Shown here piece after piece: positions 26,945 through 35,458 of a stretch of DNA of 64,000 bases (position 1 is its first letter; every line of letters begins with the position of its first letter). The stretch is from Clostridiaceae bacterium (GTDB taxonomy: Bacteria > Bacillota > Clostridia > Peptostreptococcales > Natronincolaceae). Below the pieces are notes generated by a model, which worked only from the letters and a program-made list of their open reading frames with translations, searched no databases and was not told the origin of the DNA. The stretch spans positions 1 to 64,000 of the forward strand of contig JAFIFG010000128.1 in NCBI GenBank assembly GCA_020832135.1, read 5' to 3'. The position numbers and the translations under genes were made by a program.

Positions 26945-27385
26945 ATGAGAACCTATTATATTGAAATCAAAACCTATATGGAAAAGCTAATTAAAAATAT
27001 TGCCATCCATGATAAAAAAGAAATTCCGTTTGATGAGCTGACTTTGGGCATTATAGATTTAATGATTTTAAAGACTATTGGGGTAGAAACAGATAAAAAG
27101 TTATTTGAAATTATTAAAGACTTTGATATGGATAGGAATTCTTTAGTGGCTTCTGTAAATAAACTACAACAACAGGGTCTTATTTCTAAAAGAAAATCTC
27201 AACGGGATAAAAGGGTTCAAGTCCTTAATTTAACTACTAAAGGAAAAAAACTGCTAGAGGAAATAAACCACAAAGAAAGAGGATATTTAAATACGTTACT
27301 GAAGGATTTTTCCTTCAACGAAGAAAGGGCTATATTAAAGTTTTTAGTAAAGCTAGATATGTTAAATAAAGAACAAAATAAATGA
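26945..27385 (+). CDS. MarR-family transcriptional regulator
   Basis: A 146-residue winged-helix protein. The recognition region lies at about 60-95 (DRNSLVASVNKLQQQGLISKRKSQRDKRVQVLNLTTKGKKLL), with the typical Asp-x-Arg wing. N- and C-terminal helices would form the dimer. Ribosome site GAGGTG. It may control itself through the upstream palindrome. Ligand and targets cannot be predicted. Confidence 0.88.
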   Translation: MRTYYIEIKTYMEKLIKNIAIHDKKEIPFDELTLGIIDLMILKTIGVETDKKLFEIIKDFDMDRNSLVASVNKLQQQGLISKRKSQRDKRVQVLNLTTKGKKLLEEINHKERGYLNTLLKDFSFNEERAILKFLVKLDMLNKEQNK

Positions 27386-27415
27386 GATAGACTGACTTGT
27401 CTATCTCATATTTCT
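27382..27415. terminator. Bidirectional terminator between marR and ferredoxin
   Basis: ATGAGATAGAC (27382-27392) pairs with GTCTATCTCAT (27399-27409) around a 6-base loop. The T content after it is modest on the plus strand. Confidence 0.7.
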
Positions 27416-27437
27416 GCAAAATTATATTATGTATAAA

Positions 27438-27752
<315 letters not shown>

Positions 27753-27803
27753 TTAATTATGATAAAATGGAAGCAAAGGATTACATTTCAGGAGGCTGTA
27801 TAG

Positions 27804-28622
27804 ATGAGGGTTATCGTATTAGTAGGATCCAGTGGAACGGGAAAAAGCTATCAGGCTATGAATATAGCGAAAGTAAAGAATATAAAGTATATTATAGATG
27901 ATGGATTATTAATAAAAGAAAATAAAGTTTTGGAAGGTTCTTCAGCAAAACGAGAAAAATCAAAGATGGCTGCTGTCAAAAGAGCTTTGTTTATTGAGGA
28001 AGATCATAGAAAAAAAACCATAGAGACTTTGAAAAAAGAGAATCCTGAAGGGATCTTAGTGTTAGGCACCTCTGATAAAATGGTTGAAAGAATAACCAAG
28101 GCATTGGAATTAGGTGAGATTCAAGAAAAAATATTTATACAGGATGTGGCTTCGCAGGAGGAAATATTAATTGCTAAAAAAAGTCGAAAAAAAGAGGGAA
28201 AGCATATTATACCTGTACCTACATTTGAAATTAAAAAAGAGTTTTCGGGATATTTTCTAAATCCCCTGAGAGCATTTAAAAAGCGGGGAAAAGGAGAGGT
28301 ACAAGAGCTAGAAGAAAAATCGGTAGTGAGACCTACTTTTAGCTATATGGGAAAATACACGATATCAGATCGTGTTATTAGAGATTTAATTTTTTATGCT
28401 GCAAACAAAGTAATAGGTATATATAAAGTAGAAAAAATTGACATAGATAATACAAAAATAGGATTGATCATAGAAATGGAAGTTAAGGTTGTGTATGGCA
28501 ACCCTATAAAGCCTCTAATGGAGAGATTACAGGAAGAGATTATCTACGAAATAGAAGGAATGACATCTTTAAATATTGTTTCTGTAAATGTTTTGGTAAA
28601 AAGTTTAATAAGTATTGAGTAA
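27804..28622 (+). CDS. P-loop NTPase domain fused to an Asp23/Gls24-like domain
   Basis: The 272-residue protein starts with a Walker A motif GSSGTGKS (residues 8-15) in a small nucleotide-binding domain to about 165. A short linker follows, then a C-terminal Asp23/Gls24 (DUF322)-like domain from about 175 to 270 (YTISDRVIRDLIFYAANKVIGIYKVEKI, and the final VNVLVKSL). Asp23 proteins are small envelope-stress or membrane-associated factors, and the fusion suggests ATP-dependent assembly or release. AGGAGG precedes the ATG. It appears to be a single-gene unit before gdh. Confidence 0.75.
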   Translation: MRVIVLVGSSGTGKSYQAMNIAKVKNIKYIIDDGLLIKENKVLEGSSAKREKSKMAAVKRALFIEEDHRKKTIETLKKENPEGILVLGTSDKMVERITKALELGEIQEKIFIQDVASQEEILIAKKSRKKEGKHIIPVPTFEIKKEFSGYFLNPLRAFKKRGKGEVQELEEKSVVRPTFSYMGKYTISDRVIRDLIFYAANKVIGIYKVEKIDIDNTKIGLIIEMEVKVVYGNPIKPLMERLQEEIIYEIEGMTSLNIVSVNVLVKSLISIE

Positions 28623-28626
28623 GATG

Positions 28627-28656
28627 TTTACAATTTGAAGAGAGATATGTTATAAT
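28627..28656 (+). promoter_or_regulatory. SigA promoter upstream of gdh
   Basis: TTTACA (28627-28632), 18 bases, TATAAT (28651-28656), giving a start near 28663 and a leader of about 225 bases to the gdh start codon. The two Rex-like boxes and a palindrome lie inside this leader. Confidence 0.65.
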
Positions 28657-28718
28657 TCAAGTGTAAGTGAGGGGGACATAGTTATACATAAATTTTTTTT
28701 GTCCTTTAGCTTGCAATA

Positions 28719-28736
28719 CGGTTAAAAAGTTAACAC
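28719..28736. promoter_or_regulatory. Rex-box-like operator 1 upstream of gdh
   Basis: CGGTTAA-N4-TTAACAC has a perfect GTTAA-N4-TTAAC core and matches 11 of 14 positions of TTGTTAA-N4-TTAACAA. Confidence 0.55.
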
Positions 28737-28770
28737 TAAATACAACACAAGAATAGCTGATTAGCATGAA

Positions 28771-28788
28771 CTGTTAATTTTTTAACGG
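28771..28788. promoter_or_regulatory. Rex-box-like operator 2 upstream of gdh
   Basis: CTGTTAA-N4-TTAACGG again has the perfect GTTAA-N4-TTAAC core and matches 11 of 14 positions. It lies 52 bases (about five helical turns) from operator 1, compatible with cooperative binding or looping. Confidence 0.55.
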
Positions 28789-28798
28789 GAAAAGGTTT

Positions 28799-28821
28799 TC
28801 AAAAAAGTTCAACTTTTTTGA
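28799..28821. other. 23-bp perfect palindrome in the gdh leader
   Basis: TCAAAAAAGTT-C-AACTTTTTTGA is a perfect 11-bp-arm palindrome with a one-base centre, followed by AT-rich sequence. It may be a further operator or a weak attenuator. I do not recognise a known site. Confidence 0.5.
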
Positions 28822-28889
28822 TATATATTATTACAGTTATTAGTTTTCACCACTATTTAAAAAATATATTTTTAGGAGGGTGTTGTAAA

Positions 28890-30143
28890 ATGGCGGAAAA
28901 AACATTAAACCCATTTGAGATTGCACAGCAACAGGTAAAAGAGGCTTGCGATAAGCTAGGAACAGAACCAGCGGTATATGAGCTTCTTAAAAATCCAATG
29001 AGGGTAATGGAAGTAGCAATCCCTGTAAAAATGGATGATGGAACTATAAGAACTTTTGTAGGTTACAGATCACAACACAACGATGCAGTAGGTCCTTTTA
29101 AAGGTGGAGTTAGATTCCACCAAGATGTACACATGGATGAAGTAAAGGCTCTTTCCACTTGGATGACATTTAAATGTGGAGTTGCAGGAATTCCTTATGG
29201 TGGAGGAAAGGGTGGAGTTATCGTTAATCCTTCAGAACTATCTCAAGGAGAATTAGAAAGATTAGCTAGAGGTTATTCAAGGGCAATTGCTCCAATGATA
29301 GGTGAGAAAAAAGATATACCAGCACCAGATGTTGGTACAAATGGACAAGTTATGGCTTGGATGGTGGACGAGTATGAAAAAGCTACTGGAGAGTTCCAAC
29401 CAGGTGTATTCACAGGAAAACCTGTTGCATATTACGGTTCTTTAGCAAGAACAGAAGCTACAGGATACGGTACAGCCATCATGGCAAGAGATGCTGCTAA
29501 AAAGTTAAACCTAGACTTAAATAATGCTACAGTTGCTATACAAGGATTTGGAAACGTAGGTAGCTATGCAGGTAAATACATTGCAGAAATGGGTGCCAAA
29601 GTAGTTGCTGTTGGAGACCATACGGTTACAGTTGTAAATGATAATGGCTTAGATGTAGATGCATTAATGGAATATGTTGCTGCTAACAAAGCTGTAAAAG
29701 GTTTCCCAGGAGCTGAGAAAGAAATAGATAGAAGTGAAGTGCTTACTATGGATGTTGATATTTTAATGCCTTGTGCTTTAGAAAATCAGCTTACTTCTCA
29801 AAATGCTAATGACATTAAAGCAAAAATCATAAGTGAAGGTGCTAATGGACCTACAACACCAGAAGCTGATAAAATATTTAACGACAAAGGCATTATCGTT
29901 GTTCCTGATATTTTAGCAAATGGTGGTGGTGTAACCGTTTCTTACTTTGAATGGGTACAAAACTTAATGAGATATAGCTGGACATTTGAAGAAGTACAAG
30001 AAAAGCAAGCTCATATTATGGAAAAAGCTTTTGATGATATTTGGACATTAAAAGAAGAGCACGGTGTAAGCATGAGGGTAGCTGCATACATGATGTCTAT
30101 CAAGCGTGTTGCAGATGCTATGAAGCTTAGAGGTTGGTACTAA
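28890..30143 (+). CDS. Glutamate dehydrogenase (Glu/Leu/Phe/Val dehydrogenase family)
   Basis: A 417-residue hexameric amino-acid dehydrogenase. It shows the substrate-binding Lys region PYGGGKGGVIVNP (about 108-120), the catalytic APDVGT segment, and the Rossmann motif GFGNVGS. The length and sequence fit RocG/GudB-type NAD-linked glutamate dehydrogenase, central to amino-acid fermentation. The ATG at 28890 has AGGAGGG at 28874-28880; an in-frame codon 24 residues upstream has no ribosome site. A long leader with Rex-like operators suggests control by the NADH/NAD+ ratio. Confidence 0.93.
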   Translation: MAEKTLNPFEIAQQQVKEACDKLGTEPAVYELLKNPMRVMEVAIPVKMDDGTIRTFVGYRSQHNDAVGPFKGGVRFHQDVHMDEVKALSTWMTFKCGVAGIPYGGGKGGVIVNPSELSQGELERLARGYSRAIAPMIGEKKDIPAPDVGTNGQVMAWMVDEYEKATGEFQPGVFTGKPVAYYGSLARTEATGYGTAIMARDAAKKLNLDLNNATVAIQGFGNVGSYAGKYIAEMGAKVVAVGDHTVTVVNDNGLDVDALMEYVAANKAVKGFPGAEKEIDRSEVLTMDVDILMPCALENQLTSQNANDIKAKIISEGANGPTTPEADKIFNDKGIIVVPDILANGGGVTVSYFEWVQNLMRYSWTFEEVQEKQAHIMEKAFDDIWTLKEEHGVSMRVAAYMMSIKRVADAMKLRGWY

Positions 30144-30168
30144 AAATTAATAAATTAAAATAGAGTTT

Positions 30169-30206
30169 AAAAAGACTAGATCCTTTAAAGGATCTAGTCT
30201 TTTTAA
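30169..30206 (+). terminator. Terminator of gdh
   Basis: A perfect self-complementary stem (30169-30186 with 30187-30204), with a T-run inside its 3' arm and TTTT at the end. Confidence 0.88.
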
Positions 30207-30373
30207 AGTTTTTGCAAACGAATACTTTGAATAATAACCAACACTTTTAATAAAAGATTTGTAGCAACAGTATTATACCTGAAGAAAAAACGCTATACTA
30301 TAAAGGAGGATTCATTCAGAAGAAATTTTATTTCTGTGAAAAATCAATGTAACTTTTAATTTAGGAGGTATTT

Positions 30374-31513
30374 ATGTATTATAAATTTAGTTTACTGTAT
30401 GTGCTGTTATATTTTGCACTAGGATCTATATATCCTTTGCTGTCTAGATATCTTGAAGAAATAAATTTAACTGGATCGCAAATAGGGATGATAACTGCCA
30501 CTGGATCCTTTGTACTAATATTTGCACAGCCTTTATGGGGCTTTTTTTGTGACAAAACCCAAAAGACTAAAAAGATTTTGAAGGGTACTATTTTAGTAGC
30601 AGCTGTTTTGATGTTTTTTATGTCCTTTTTTGAAAATTTCTACTTATTATTAGTAGGATTTGCTCTAATTTACTTTTTCCAAGGTGCCAATGGACCTCTT
30701 ACCGATAGTTTGGCATTAAGCTATGTGGCAAAGAACAATACTTCCTTCGGTAAAATAAGGCAATGGGGAGCTGTTGGTTTTGCTGTAGCGGTATTTATTT
30801 CTGGTATGATAAGTGAAATCGTGGGATTGAAGGTAATTTTTTATTTGTACTTTTTAGCCTATACAATTTCTCTGTTATTTATTGATTTTTTACCGGAGGA
30901 GAAAGTAGTCATTTCTACCGGCATGAAGAAGGGTATGAAGCAGCTTTTAAAAAAACCTCAGTATACATTGTTACTAATTAGTGCATTATTAATTTTTGGG
31001 CCTATCAATGGAAATAATATTTATTTTGCTCTTTTAGCTAAAGACTTAGGGGGGAGTTTAACTGGTGTAGGAATAGCCTTCCTGTTATTTGCAGGCAGTG
31101 AAGCACCCTTTATGCTAATTTCTAATAAAATTATAAAAAAGCTAGGCCTCATCAATACCATTGTGTTTTCGGCAGTGATTTCCGCTGGAAGATGGTTTTG
31201 GTATAGTACTGGACCTAACTACAATTATATCCTTTATCTATTTGTATTACAGGGGATATCAGTGGGATTGTTTATTGTGGCATCTGCACAATATGTAAAA
31301 GAAAATTCTCCAGAGGAATTAAAGGTAACCGCCATGACACTTTTCACAGCACTGGCCTTGGGATTAGGTTCTATTATATCTAAGTTATTTGGTGGAATTA
31401 TTATTGACTACTTTGATATATTAAAGGCCTATTACTTTTTTGGTTGGGGTACGGTTGCAGGCTTAGTTCCTTTACTATTTATTAAATACCGTTACGATGG
31501 AGAAACTAAGTAA
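30374..31513 (+). CDS. MFS transporter, candidate pseudouridine importer
   Basis: A 379-residue, 12-segment permease of the LacY/nucleoside-H+-symporter-like MFS branch (N-terminus MYYKFSLLYVLLYFALGSIYPLLSRYLEE). It begins an operon whose next two genes encode a PfkB kinase and pseudouridine-5'-phosphate glycosidase. E. coli uses an unrelated concentrative transporter (PsuT) in this pathway. By context this gene is expected to import pseudouridine or a related C-nucleoside; the sequence alone does not show the substrate. Ribosome site AGGAGG. Confidence 0.8.
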   Translation: MYYKFSLLYVLLYFALGSIYPLLSRYLEEINLTGSQIGMITATGSFVLIFAQPLWGFFCDKTQKTKKILKGTILVAAVLMFFMSFFENFYLLLVGFALIYFFQGANGPLTDSLALSYVAKNNTSFGKIRQWGAVGFAVAVFISGMISEIVGLKVIFYLYFLAYTISLLFIDFLPEEKVVISTGMKKGMKQLLKKPQYTLLLISALLIFGPINGNNIYFALLAKDLGGSLTGVGIAFLLFAGSEAPFMLISNKIIKKLGLINTIVFSAVISAGRWFWYSTGPNYNYILYLFVLQGISVGLFIVASAQYVKENSPEELKVTAMTLFTALALGLGSIISKLFGGIIIDYFDILKAYYFFGWGTVAGLVPLLFIKYRYDGETK

Positions 31514-31549
31514 AAGTTAATGAAGTAATTAGAGTAAGGAGAAAATAAC

Positions 31550-32503
31550 ATGTCTAAGGAGAAAAATGCAGCAAATAAGAGTAGTTCTGTTGTTATTATA
31601 GGTGGTGCCAATGTAGATATTACAGGGAAAACCAATGAGGCACCTCTATATGAAACCTCCAATCCTGGTAATGTTCAGGTGTCCCTTGGAGGAGTAGGGA
31701 GAAATATTGCCCATAACCTTCACTATCTGGGAGTGGAAAGTTTCTTAATAACCGCTGTAGGGAAGGATATATACGGGGATAAAATACTATCGGAGTGCAA
31801 AGAGATAGGATTAAACCTAGAACATAGCTTAGTTGTAAAAGGTGGGACTTCTGGAATATATTTATCAGTGCTAGGTGAAGATGGAGAAATGGTTATTGCT
31901 CTATCACAGATGGATGTATTTGAAAAGTTAACTCCTGCTTTTCTTGAAGAAAAGACTGAGATCATCAAAAATGCTAAAGTTATTGTTGTAGATACCAATA
32001 TTCCTAGAAAATCTATAGAATTGATTTTGGAAATAGCTGTAAAAAATAACAACCCTGTCTTTTTAGATACGGTATCTCTAACTAAAGCAAAAAACATAAA
32101 GGACATTATTGGGCAGTTTCATACCATAAAGCCCAATCTGCTAGAATTAGAGTTGCTAGTGGAGAGGAAAATAGACACCCTTGAGGAAATCAAAATAGCA
32201 ACAGAAATATTATTAAGTAAAGGTGTAAAGGAAATAGTAGTATCTCTAGGAAAAGAAGGAGCTTTTTACCATGATGGAAAATGCTATGGAAGAGTACCGG
32301 GTTTTTCTGCGGAAGTAAAAAACACCACCGGTGCAGGAGATGCTTTTTTAGCTGGATTGGTTTATGGTACTTTGTTTGAAAAAAGCTTAAGAGAAAAGGT
32401 TGTTATAGGTTTAGGGTGTGGTGCTATTACTGTGGAGTCCTATAATACCATCAGTGACAAACTAAACCCCAGTGAGTTAAAACGAATAATAAGAGACTTA
32501 TAA
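31550..32503 (+). CDS. psuK: PfkB-family kinase, probable pseudouridine kinase
   Basis: A 317-residue ribokinase-fold kinase with an N-terminal GGANVDITG segment, the GGVGRNIAHNL substrate motif (about 48-58) and the PfkB signature TTGAGDAFLAG with catalytic Asp (about 267-277). In the pathway PsuK phosphorylates pseudouridine to pseudouridine 5'-phosphate. The call rests on its place next to psuG; PfkB sequences alone are hard to separate. Ribosome site AAGGAG. Confidence 0.85.
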   Translation: MSKEKNAANKSSSVVIIGGANVDITGKTNEAPLYETSNPGNVQVSLGGVGRNIAHNLHYLGVESFLITAVGKDIYGDKILSECKEIGLNLEHSLVVKGGTSGIYLSVLGEDGEMVIALSQMDVFEKLTPAFLEEKTEIIKNAKVIVVDTNIPRKSIELILEIAVKNNNPVFLDTVSLTKAKNIKDIIGQFHTIKPNLLELELLVERKIDTLEEIKIATEILLSKGVKEIVVSLGKEGAFYHDGKCYGRVPGFSAEVKNTTGAGDAFLAGLVYGTLFEKSLREKVVIGLGCGAITVESYNTISDKLNPSELKRIIRDL

Positions 32504-32545
32504 ATAATAGTACTTTCTGAAACTACATAAATATAAGGAGGAATC

Positions 32546-33469
32546 ATGTTGAAAAATATAGAGAAATACTTAAGTTTATCTCCAGAAGTTAAAAAAGCAA
32601 AAGCGGAGGGTAAAGCTATTGTGGCCCTAGAGTCCACCATAATTTCCCATGGCATGCCTTATCCTCAAAATGTTGAGACGGCTAGGGAGGTAGAGAGGAT
32701 TATTAGGGAAGCTGGTGCTGTGCCAGCAACTATAGCTATCTTAAATGGACAGTTAAAGGTAGGGTTAACAGAGGAAGAGTTGGAGTTCTTAGGACAGGCT
32801 AAGGATGTAGCTAAGGTGAGTAGAAGAGATCTTCCCTATATAGTAGCTGAAAAGAAAAATGGTGCAACCACTGTAGCTTCAACCATGATTATTGCTGAAA
32901 TGGCAGATATTAAGGTGTTTGTTACAGGTGGTATAGGTGGTGTCCATAGAGGTGCTGAAGAAAGCTTTGATATATCTGCTGATTTAATCGAACTGGCAAA
33001 CACAAGTGTAGCTGTTATATGTGCCGGTGCTAAGTCTATATTGGACTTAGGTCTTACTTTGGAGGTTCTAGAAACTCATGGAGTTCCTGTTATAGGCTAT
33101 AATACCGAGGATTTTCCAGCATTTTATACAAGCAAAAGTGAGTTTTCAGTGGATTTTAGTGTAAAAGACACAGAGGAATTGGCCAATATACTAAAAACAA
33201 AGTGGCAATTAGGCCTAAAGGGTGGTGTTGTGGTGGCCAATCCTATTCCCGAAGAGCATGCTATGGAGGAAGAAAAAATGAATGACATCATTGAAAAAGC
33301 TTTAGATAAGGCGAGAGCCGAAGGGATCACTGGAAAGAAAGTAACACCTTTTCTATTAGCTACCATTAAAGAAATGACAAAGGGAAGAAGCTTAGATGCT
33401 AATATACAGTTGGTATACAATAATGCCAGAGTGGGAGCTAAGTTGGCAGTAGATTATAATATTATTTAA
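32546..33469 (+). CDS. psuG: Pseudouridine-5'-phosphate glycosidase PsuG
   Basis: The 307-residue enzyme cleaves the C-C bond of pseudouridine 5'-phosphate to uracil and ribose 5-phosphate. The catalytic Glu lies in VALESTIISHGMPYP (about 28-42), the Schiff-base Lys in AKVSRRDLPY (about 90-99), and the metal/substrate block GGIGGVHRGAEESFDISADL near 134-153. The length is typical. A terminator follows. Together with the kinase and the MFS gene it forms a three-gene salvage operon. Confidence 0.95.
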   Translation: MLKNIEKYLSLSPEVKKAKAEGKAIVALESTIISHGMPYPQNVETAREVERIIREAGAVPATIAILNGQLKVGLTEEELEFLGQAKDVAKVSRRDLPYIVAEKKNGATTVASTMIIAEMADIKVFVTGGIGGVHRGAEESFDISADLIELANTSVAVICAGAKSILDLGLTLEVLETHGVPVIGYNTEDFPAFYTSKSEFSVDFSVKDTEELANILKTKWQLGLKGGVVVANPIPEEHAMEEEKMNDIIEKALDKARAEGITGKKVTPFLLATIKEMTKGRSLDANIQLVYNNARVGAKLAVDYNII

Positions 33470-33486
33470 TACAAAATTAAACTAGT

Positions 33487-33519
33487 GTAGCAGAGTGTTA
33501 ATTCTCTGCTACTTTTGTT
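33487..33519 (+). terminator. Terminator of the pseudouridine operon
   Basis: GTAGCAGAG (33487-33495) pairs with CTCTGCTAC (33504-33512), followed by TTTTGTT. Confidence 0.85.
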
Positions 33520-33619
33520 ATGATAATAATAATTTTTTTGAAAGCCAAATTGAATATTCAATTTATGATGTTTTGTGGTATGATAATATAAGAAAGACAA
33601 GTTAAGAGGGGGTTTGAAC

Positions 33620-34915
33620 GTGGACAGGTATAAGAAAATTATCATCTGGGTTATGTTAATTGGTAGTATCGCAACCAATATTTTTTACTATGCTCATTTT
33701 AGGGAGGCTAATGATAGAGCAGCTAGAGTCAATACTATTATAGCTTCTAATGTAGAAAGGAATGTACGCCAAAGTGTTAGACACATACAGGAATTGGTAG
33801 AGACGGAATCTCAAGAATCCATGAGGAATCTTGAACAATCTATGACTTCTCTGGTCTTATCCTTTAATCATTGGGTTGATTTAAATCAATCAGAAAGAAG
33901 ACCCAATGAAAGGATGAATAGAGGTCTTAATAGCATTGAAATGTTAAAAAATACAATTAGTCACCACTTAAACAATCAATATAGAAAAAATGGGGAACAA
34001 TTAACGAAATATGATGTTGAAATGTTAGAGAATGTGAGTCAACAGCTGAATAGACTCCTATTGACACATCATAATATAGAGGATCGGGTTCAAGATCTAA
34101 AGGATCCATTTACTAGTGATGCAGGATTGGTCCAAATAGCGGAGAATTTAGATGAAATAACTCGTCTCTATAGACATAGTCAAAAGCCCAATAGTCATCC
34201 GGATTATATAGTTTATGAAGAGGCAGTCCTTATGGCTGAAAAGTTTTTCCGTGATGAGTTACAACATCTAAGCATACGAGATGAAGCATTTACATTAAAC
34301 ATGAGGGATGGGGTGCATTATTATGAACTAAACTATTATAATGAAGATGAAAATTTATATACCATATGGGTAGATGCAATAGATGGAAATATACGGAATT
34401 TTGAGATGAAAAAAGATATTGTAGAAAATGCTGAAATAGGTGAAGCTAAAGCTATCGATATTGCTAGAAACTTTGTAAAGCAATTTTATAAAGGAGAGTT
34501 AAAAGAAGAAATATTTTATTTGGAGCAAAATGGAAGTGCTGCAGGGGTGTATTCCTTTAGATTTACTCCTATTAGAGATAAAGTAGAGATAGTAAGTGAT
34601 GCTTTGACTGTAAACCTGGCGGCTAACTCAGGAGAAATTTTAAAGTTTACCAATGATTTTATCCATACAAAAGTAGTTTATCATAAAAAAGCAAATACTA
34701 TAGAAGAAATAGAGGAAAAATACAGTGAGGAATTTGGAGAAATGCACTATGATGGAGAAGCTATTGTCAGGTCCTTCTTTACTAGGTATAAGCCTAGATT
34801 AACTTATGCTTACCGCACTATGCAAAATCAGCAAGAAGTTAAAGTATTCATCGATGTGACCACAGGTGTACCAGTATATCAGTTATATTATATATATCAA
34901 CCTATTGTTGATTAA
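33620..34915 (+). CDS. ypeB: YpeB-like spore germination protein
   Basis: The 431-residue protein has an N-terminal membrane anchor (about 5-22), an extracytoplasmic helical region, and two to three PepSY-like repeats (around 210-270, 275-345 and 360-430). This is the YpeB layout. YpeB stabilises the cortex-lytic enzyme SleB in spores. No sleB is adjacent, unlike in Bacillus. The GTG at 33620 has GGGGG at 33607-33611; a TTG two codons earlier overlaps that site. A GNAT gene follows after 15 bases. Confidence 0.75.
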   Translation: MDRYKKIIIWVMLIGSIATNIFYYAHFREANDRAARVNTIIASNVERNVRQSVRHIQELVETESQESMRNLEQSMTSLVLSFNHWVDLNQSERRPNERMNRGLNSIEMLKNTISHHLNNQYRKNGEQLTKYDVEMLENVSQQLNRLLLTHHNIEDRVQDLKDPFTSDAGLVQIAENLDEITRLYRHSQKPNSHPDYIVYEEAVLMAEKFFRDELQHLSIRDEAFTLNMRDGVHYYELNYYNEDENLYTIWVDAIDGNIRNFEMKKDIVENAEIGEAKAIDIARNFVKQFYKGELKEEIFYLEQNGSAAGVYSFRFTPIRDKVEIVSDALTVNLAANSGEILKFTNDFIHTKVVYHKKANTIEEIEEKYSEEFGEMHYDGEAIVRSFFTRYKPRLTYAYRTMQNQQEVKVFIDVTTGVPVYQLYYIYQPIVD

Positions 34916-34930
34916 CATAGGGAGGAAATT

Positions 34931-35443
34931 ATGCTTATAAGAGAGCTAGAAAATGAAGATATAGAAAATATAAAAAAAATTTCCTATGGGTACAGTAGTG
35001 AAAAATATTATAGTTTAACGAAGGGTATATTAAGTTATTGCCTACAGGAAAAATCCCTTTGTGAAAAAGTACAAAAAAGCTATAGTACCCATCTATATGA
35101 TGAGACATTAGAATCTTCAAAGGTCTTTGTTATTGAAGAAAAGAATGAGATCATTGGTTATATTGAAATGCTTTATGAGGAAAGTAGCAGGCTTTTAAAA
35201 ATAGTTAATATATGTATCAAAGAAGAATATAGGCACAAAAATATTGCAAGGAAATTAGTGAAGGCATCTAAGGGCTATGCCAGATTTAATAAAGCAAAAG
35301 GCATCATTGTTGAAGTTGAAAATTACAATTTTCCCGCAATAAGGTTTTTCTTAAAGGAGGATTTTAAAATTTGTGGTATTAATGAACTGGCTTTTGAGGA
35401 TGAAATAGGCATTCTTTTGGGATTTGAATTTAGTGCTATATAG
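34931..35443 (+). CDS. GNAT-family N-acetyltransferase, unknown substrate
   Basis: A 170-residue protein with the GNAT core: beta-strand FVIEEKNEIIGYIEM (about 60-75) and the acetyl-CoA motif region EEYRHKNIARKLVKA (about 98-112), where the usual Q/RxxGxG is degraded to RHKNIA. A loss of the glycine may mean weak or altered cofactor binding. Ribosome site GGGAGG. Probably co-transcribed with its neighbours on both sides. Confidence 0.75.
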   Translation: MLIRELENEDIENIKKISYGYSSEKYYSLTKGILSYCLQEKSLCEKVQKSYSTHLYDETLESSKVFVIEEKNEIIGYIEMLYEESSRLLKIVNICIKEEYRHKNIARKLVKASKGYARFNKAKGIIVEVENYNFPAIRFFLKEDFKICGINELAFEDEIGILLGFEFSAI

Positions 35444-35458
35444 GAAATGGTGGTAAAA

